DNA of 15,949 nt. Origin: Fructobacillus cardui (GTDB taxonomy: Bacteria; Bacillota; Bacilli; Lactobacillales; Lactobacillaceae). Made by a program: the position numbers and the translations under genes. Position 1 is the stretch's first letter. Each line of letters starts with the position of its first letter. Below the pieces are notes generated by a model that ran no database searches, was not told the DNA's origin, and saw only the letters and a program-made list of their open reading frames with translations. Shown piece by piece: positions 13,336-15,949 of the stretch. The DNA is taken from NCBI RefSeq assembly GCF_023218935.1, contig NZ_JAJIAL010000017.1; one strand, written 5' to 3'.

Positions 13336-13514
13336 AAAAAATGGCTGAGTACTCGGGAAATCCCCACACTGTGGGGTACCACGCTGGCGTGAGTATAATT
13401 TCCCCTTATGCTCTGTTTTATTGATTTTGTATGTACAGTATTCAGTCACTAAAAAATTTAGTGATGACCTTTCGGTCATCTGGCCTACTCATTTGCTCCG
13501 AAGTCTTCGACTTC
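13321..13514. other. Dense palindrome cluster, candidate origin of transfer (oriT)
   Basis: Six perfect inverted repeats follow one another: CTTGTACGTACAAG (13321-13334); CCCCACA/TGTGGGG (13362-13376); CACGC/GCGTG (13380-13391); TCACTAAA/TTTAGTGA (13446-13464); GATGACC/GGTCATC (13463-13480); GAAGTC/GACTTC (13500-13514). Adjacent hairpins followed by an unpaired A/T-rich stretch with TTATGCTCTG (13407-13416) recall nic regions of mobilisable plasmids. No relaxase gene is present, so transfer would need one in trans. A single-strand replication origin is the main alternative. Confidence 0.45.
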
Positions 13515-13595
13515 CTCTCAAGCTTCGCAGGGTCTTTTTTTCTCTTTATCCGAAAAATATTCTTTTATCCATGAACCTGTTTCAATCCTTTTTTT

Positions 13596-14268
13596 AAGCC
13601 AAAAAACTTTAATTGACTTTCGCACTGACCCCAGCCAAGGGCAGCAAGTTGTTTTGAGCAGAGAGAGCCCTTAGGTAAATCTCAAAAAAGAGAATACTTA
13701 AGGGCTTTTCCAAGGTATAGCTAAGAGCCATCGCTTTGGTCAAGTCGCTAACATCGTTTAAAGAGCATTCCGCCCACTCTCCCGTCTTTGATGGGTTATG
13801 CTTAGCCAGACTTCCGCTCTGAGGTTAAAACGTCTCTCAGAGCCTCTCAGGTGCTAATCTAAGAGCCACTACTTTGCCAATCACTTGCTGGGCGAGCTAA
13901 CCCATATCCAATTATTCATTGCCCAGTTGCCCGCTAAGCAACCTTTGGACGTGGTTTGGTCGCTATTTGCAAGCCACCTGACGGGTACACGCCTGTCCCG
14001 TATCAGCCTTATAGGATAACGGCCCAAAGGAAATCAAAAGCCGTCACAGTAAAATTAAAAAGGAGGCCGTAAGATATTTACTTGCGCCCCCCCAAAAAAC
14101 CATGTTTCTTGGTTGATATTTTGTCTTTTTACAGTATAATAATAACTGATAATAAAGGATAAACTTTATTAGCTATTCTCTATTATAAAAACAAATGCAA
14201 GTAGCTGGCCTTAACAGTTACTGTGCAGTCCATTCAGTCTCCGGCCAGAGATTGAATGGACTTTTTTT
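13596..14268 (+). ncRNA. Large structured non-coding RNA element, copy B
   Basis: Closely matches copy A over its first ~300 nt, then carries about 77 nt absent from A (about 13898-13974), then matches again from CCACCTGACGGG through CCGTCACAGTAA. The 3' part diverges in sequence but again ends with CAGTTACTGTGC (14215-14226) and a terminator. Changes tend to keep helices: CCCGT/ACGGG in A becomes CCCGT/ATGGG here, and the terminator stems differ in sequence on both arms. No coding frame of note. It sits immediately upstream of the par region. The pattern is that of an RNA under structural constraint; family (ROOL/GOLLD-like or new) not settled by reading. Confidence 0.7.
14228..14268 (+). 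terminator. Intrinsic terminator of RNA copy B
   Basis: GTCCATTCA (14228-14236) pairs with TGAATGGAC (14253-14261), inner TCTC/GAGA (14238-14241 with 14248-14251), T7 tail. Same architecture as 551-590 with different bases. Confidence 0.9.
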
Positions 14269-14306
14269 ATTCAATTCAATCTTCATTTTACCAAGCAGGC
14301 CACCGA

Positions 14307-14334
14307 TGTCAATAATTTTATAAAATTATTGACA
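14307..14334. promoter_or_regulatory. 28-bp perfect palindrome, candidate par site
   Basis: The left arm TGTCAATAATTTTA (14307-14320) is followed at once by its exact reverse complement (14321-14334). It lies two bases before a second, longer palindrome and upstream of parA, where type Ib par systems have their centromere/operator. Confidence 0.7.
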
Positions 14335-14336
14335 CA

Positions 14337-14392
14337 TTTTTATTTTTATACTAATATAAATTTATAAATTTATATTAGTATAAAAATAAAAA
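14337..14392. promoter_or_regulatory. 56-bp perfect AT-rich palindrome, candidate par centromere/operator
   Basis: The 28-nt arm at 14337-14364 is followed directly by its exact reverse complement at 14365-14392. The only G/C pair is the ACTAA/TTAGT step. Arms this long could extrude as a cruciform. Position upstream of parA suggests binding by the small ParB-like protein. Confidence 0.7.
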
Positions 14393-14400
14393 CTTATAAT

Positions 14401-14429
14401 AATATATATTTATAAAATATATATTTATA
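14401..14429. repeat. 14-bp AT-rich direct repeat, iteron-like
   Basis: AATATATATTTATA at 14401-14414 and again at 14416-14429 (15-bp period), directly after the 56-bp palindrome. These could be further ParB binding sites. Confidence 0.6.
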
Positions 14430-14457
14430 GATTTTGTTGTTAAACTAACAATAAAAC

Positions 14458-14487
14458 TTGTCTTTTAGTTTTTTATACTTTTATAAA
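14458..14487 (+). promoter_or_regulatory. Probable parA promoter
   Basis: TTGTCT (14458-14463), 18 bp, TATAAA (14482-14487). The surroundings are so AT-rich that other -10 boxes are possible. It lies downstream of the palindromes, so bound ParB could repress it. Confidence 0.45.
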
Positions 14488-14554
14488 AATATAATTATAT
14501 GCTATTATAAATATGCAAAGTTATAAATTTATACATTTATAAAGGAGAAATATT

Positions 14555-15364
14555 TTGGCTAAAATCATTACTACCGGTAATTTTAAGGGTGGGGTCGGAA
14601 AAACTACAAATTCTGTTTTACTCTCTTACACATTATCTAAACTAAATAAAAAAGTACTTTTGATAGATTTAGACCCTCAAGCAAATGCGACTGATTTATT
14701 ATTTACTACAATGTCTAACGTTTTACAGAAAAAAGTGATTTTCAAAGAAACACTTTTTGAATCCATTAAAAATAATAATCCAAAAGAAGCCTTAATTAAT
14801 ATCAAAGAAAATTTAGATTTGCTACCTTCTTTTTCTGATTTCCAAAATTACGAAAAATATTTGTATGATAACTGGTCAGATGATTATTCCCAAGATCATC
14901 ATCTGACAAATTTTATAAATGGTATTAAAAAAGATTATGATTATATTTTCTTAGATATACCCCCTCAGCTAAATAAATTTACAGACAATGCACTAGTTGC
15001 CAGTGATTTTGTAATTGTTGTACTTCAAACACAAGAACGGGCACTTAAAGGAGCAGAAAAATATATAGACCATCTATTATCTTTACAAGATGACTATAAC
15101 TTAAACATTGACCTACTAGGAGTTTTGCCGGTTCTACAACAAAATGGGTCCGAACTTGATCTAGACGTTTTACAAGATGCTGTTGAAATATTCGGCGAAT
15201 CAAATATATTTAAAACACATATAAAGCAAATGAACCGTTTAAAACGATTTGATAGAACAGGAATTACTGACAATAGTAGTGATATACACGATAAAAGAGT
15301 CCATGAAATCTATCGAAAATTAGCTGAAGAACTGCAACAAAGAGTAAATCTATTTAAAAAATAA
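14555..15364 (+). CDS. parA: ParA-type plasmid partition ATPase (TTG start)
   Basis: 269 residues. Deviant Walker A KGGVGKTT with the signature lysine (residues 11-18), Walker A' DLDPQANAT (38-46) and Walker B IFLDIPP (131-137) are all intact. ParA ATPases bind DNA non-specifically in the ATP state and move plasmid copies apart when stimulated by the ParB-centromere complex. There is no N-terminal helix-turn-helix, so this is the short type Ib form, in which the small partner protein represses the operon. The start is TTG at 14555, 7 nt after AAAGGAG; MAKIITTGNFKGGVGKTT is the normal N-terminus for the family. It is followed by the partner gene after 9 nt and preceded by long palindromes. It should stabilise the plasmid. 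Confidence 0.95.
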   Translation: MAKIITTGNFKGGVGKTTNSVLLSYTLSKLNKKVLLIDLDPQANATDLLFTTMSNVLQKKVIFKETLFESIKNNNPKEALINIKENLDLLPSFSDFQNYEKYLYDNWSDDYSQDHHLTNFINGIKKDYDYIFLDIPPQLNKFTDNALVASDFVIVVLQTQERALKGAEKYIDHLLSLQDDYNLNIDLLGVLPVLQQNGSELDLDVLQDAVEIFGESNIFKTHIKQMNRLKRFDRTGITDNSSDIHDKRVHEIYRKLAEELQQRVNLFKK

Positions 15365-15373
15365 GGAGCAAAC

Positions 15374-15715
15374 ATGAATACAAATAGTATGGGATTAGAT
15401 TCATTTCGGAAGAAAAAAACTGAACGTCCTCAAAATATCCCCCCCGAAGTTTCAGAAGAAATAGAACGCTCTATGCCAGAAGACCTTTTAAAACTTCCAG
15501 AAACTAGAATGACTAGTAAAGACTTACCAAAATCTATTCGCCTCCCCTTAAACACACACACTGCCGTTACAACAATTGCAACTTTACAAAGTAAAAAAAT
15601 CTATGAGGTCATTAACGATATCGTTGAAGATTATATTTCTGAACTTCCTATTGCTGAAAAGAAAATAATAAAATCAAGTATTGAAACAGTTCAACATAGT
15701 CAAAATAATCACTAA
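15374..15715 (+). CDS. Small ParB-like centromere-binding protein (ribbon-helix-helix type)
   Basis: 113 residues. The N-terminal ~50 are basic then acidic and look unstructured (FRKKKTERPQNIPPEVSEEI); such tails commonly stimulate ParA. Residues ~53-92 fit a ribbon-helix-helix fold: strand KSIRLPLNT, helix HTAVTTIATLQS, turn KK, helix IYEVINDIVEDYISEL. The family binds repeats upstream of parA as dimers, both to segregate the plasmid and to repress the operon. AAGGAG lies 6 nt before the ATG, and the gap to parA is 9 nt, so the pair is one operon. The likely DNA targets are the palindromes and direct repeats at 14307-14429. Function is inferred mainly from context; the sequence family itself is not one I can name. 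Confidence 0.85.
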   Translation: MNTNSMGLDSFRKKKTERPQNIPPEVSEEIERSMPEDLLKLPETRMTSKDLPKSIRLPLNTHTAVTTIATLQSKKIYEVINDIVEDYISELPIAEKKIIKSSIETVQHSQNNH

Positions 15716-15756
15716 ATTAAACAATTGAAAATTAGATTTAATTTTTAAGTATGAAG

Positions 15757-15949
15757 TAGGCTGAATGCCCCTTAAGCGACGTTAGCAACTTGGCCAAAGC
15801 AATGGCTCTTAGCTATACCTTGGAAAAGCCCTTAAGTATTCTCTTTTTTGAGATTTACCTAAGGGCTCTCTCTGCTCAAAACAACTTGCTGCCCTTGGCT
15901 GGGGTTAGTGTGAAAGTCAAGTAAAGTCTTTTGGTTTTTTAGAAAAAAT
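15757..15949 (-). ncRNA. Truncated inverted copy C of the large RNA element
   Basis: Read on the minus strand from the window end, it follows copy A base for base for most of ~190 nt, including the 11-bp hairpin identical in all three copies, then loses similarity near 15757. The 3' two thirds and the terminator are absent. Substitutions relative to A are mostly transitions. It points toward the end of parB, so any transcript would run antisense into the par operon. Confidence 0.75.

Noticed and set aside
1..15949. Insertion sequence or transposase
   Set aside because: No DDE or serine/tyrosine recombinase frame is visible on either strand; the 17-bp repeats are not next to a transposase.

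Overview
The window looks like plasmid DNA from a lactic acid bacterium (order Lactobacillales, Lactobacillaceae in the broad sense). It is AT-rich with strong AAGGAG-type ribosome binding sites. It carries double-glycine bacteriocin leaders with an LcnC/LcnD-type exporter, a small ParA/ParB pair, a remnant of a DUF536 plasmid protein, an LPxTx surface protein and a stand-alone cold-shock protein. No complete replication initiator or relaxase gene was found. Both window ends lie inside copies of the same repeat. It is therefore probably a segment or contig of a larger or mobilisable plasmid; a circular molecule closed at 15949 bp is possible but would have no recognisable rep gene.

Layout. 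1-590: a long structured non-coding RNA-like element (copy A) ending in a strong intrinsic terminator. 677-933: broken DUF536 plasmid gene. 1034-1815: PspC-domain protein and cold-shock protein. 1986-3422: wall-anchored 'choice-of-anchor A' surface protein. 3434-7607: bacteriocin cassette bounded by a 17-bp direct repeat. It holds the export genes on the minus strand and, divergently, two double-glycine peptides plus a likely immunity protein that lacks a normal start codon. 8044-11925: minus-strand operon of a 49-aa leader ORF, a GH24 lysozyme with an SH3-like domain, a 747-aa peptidoglycan-binding/DUF1906 glycosidase-like protein and a membrane protein. 12139-12844: divergent XRE repressor plus ImmA/IrrE protease pair, probably controlling the lysin operon. 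12858-13187: nonsense-broken membrane protein gene. 13262-13514: dense palindrome cluster resembling an oriT. 13596-14268: second RNA element (copy B). 14307-14429: very long AT-rich perfect palindromes, probably the par centromere/operator. 14555-15715: parA-parB. 15757-15949: third RNA copy (C), truncated and inverted.

The least explained parts are: (i) the repeated, covarying RNA element next to each plasmid-maintenance module; (ii) the lytic operon placed opposite an ImmR/ImmA-like switch without other phage genes; and (iii) the two-peptide bacteriocin with an ATT/ATA-start immunity ORF. All assignments come from reading the sequence; no database or folding program was run.
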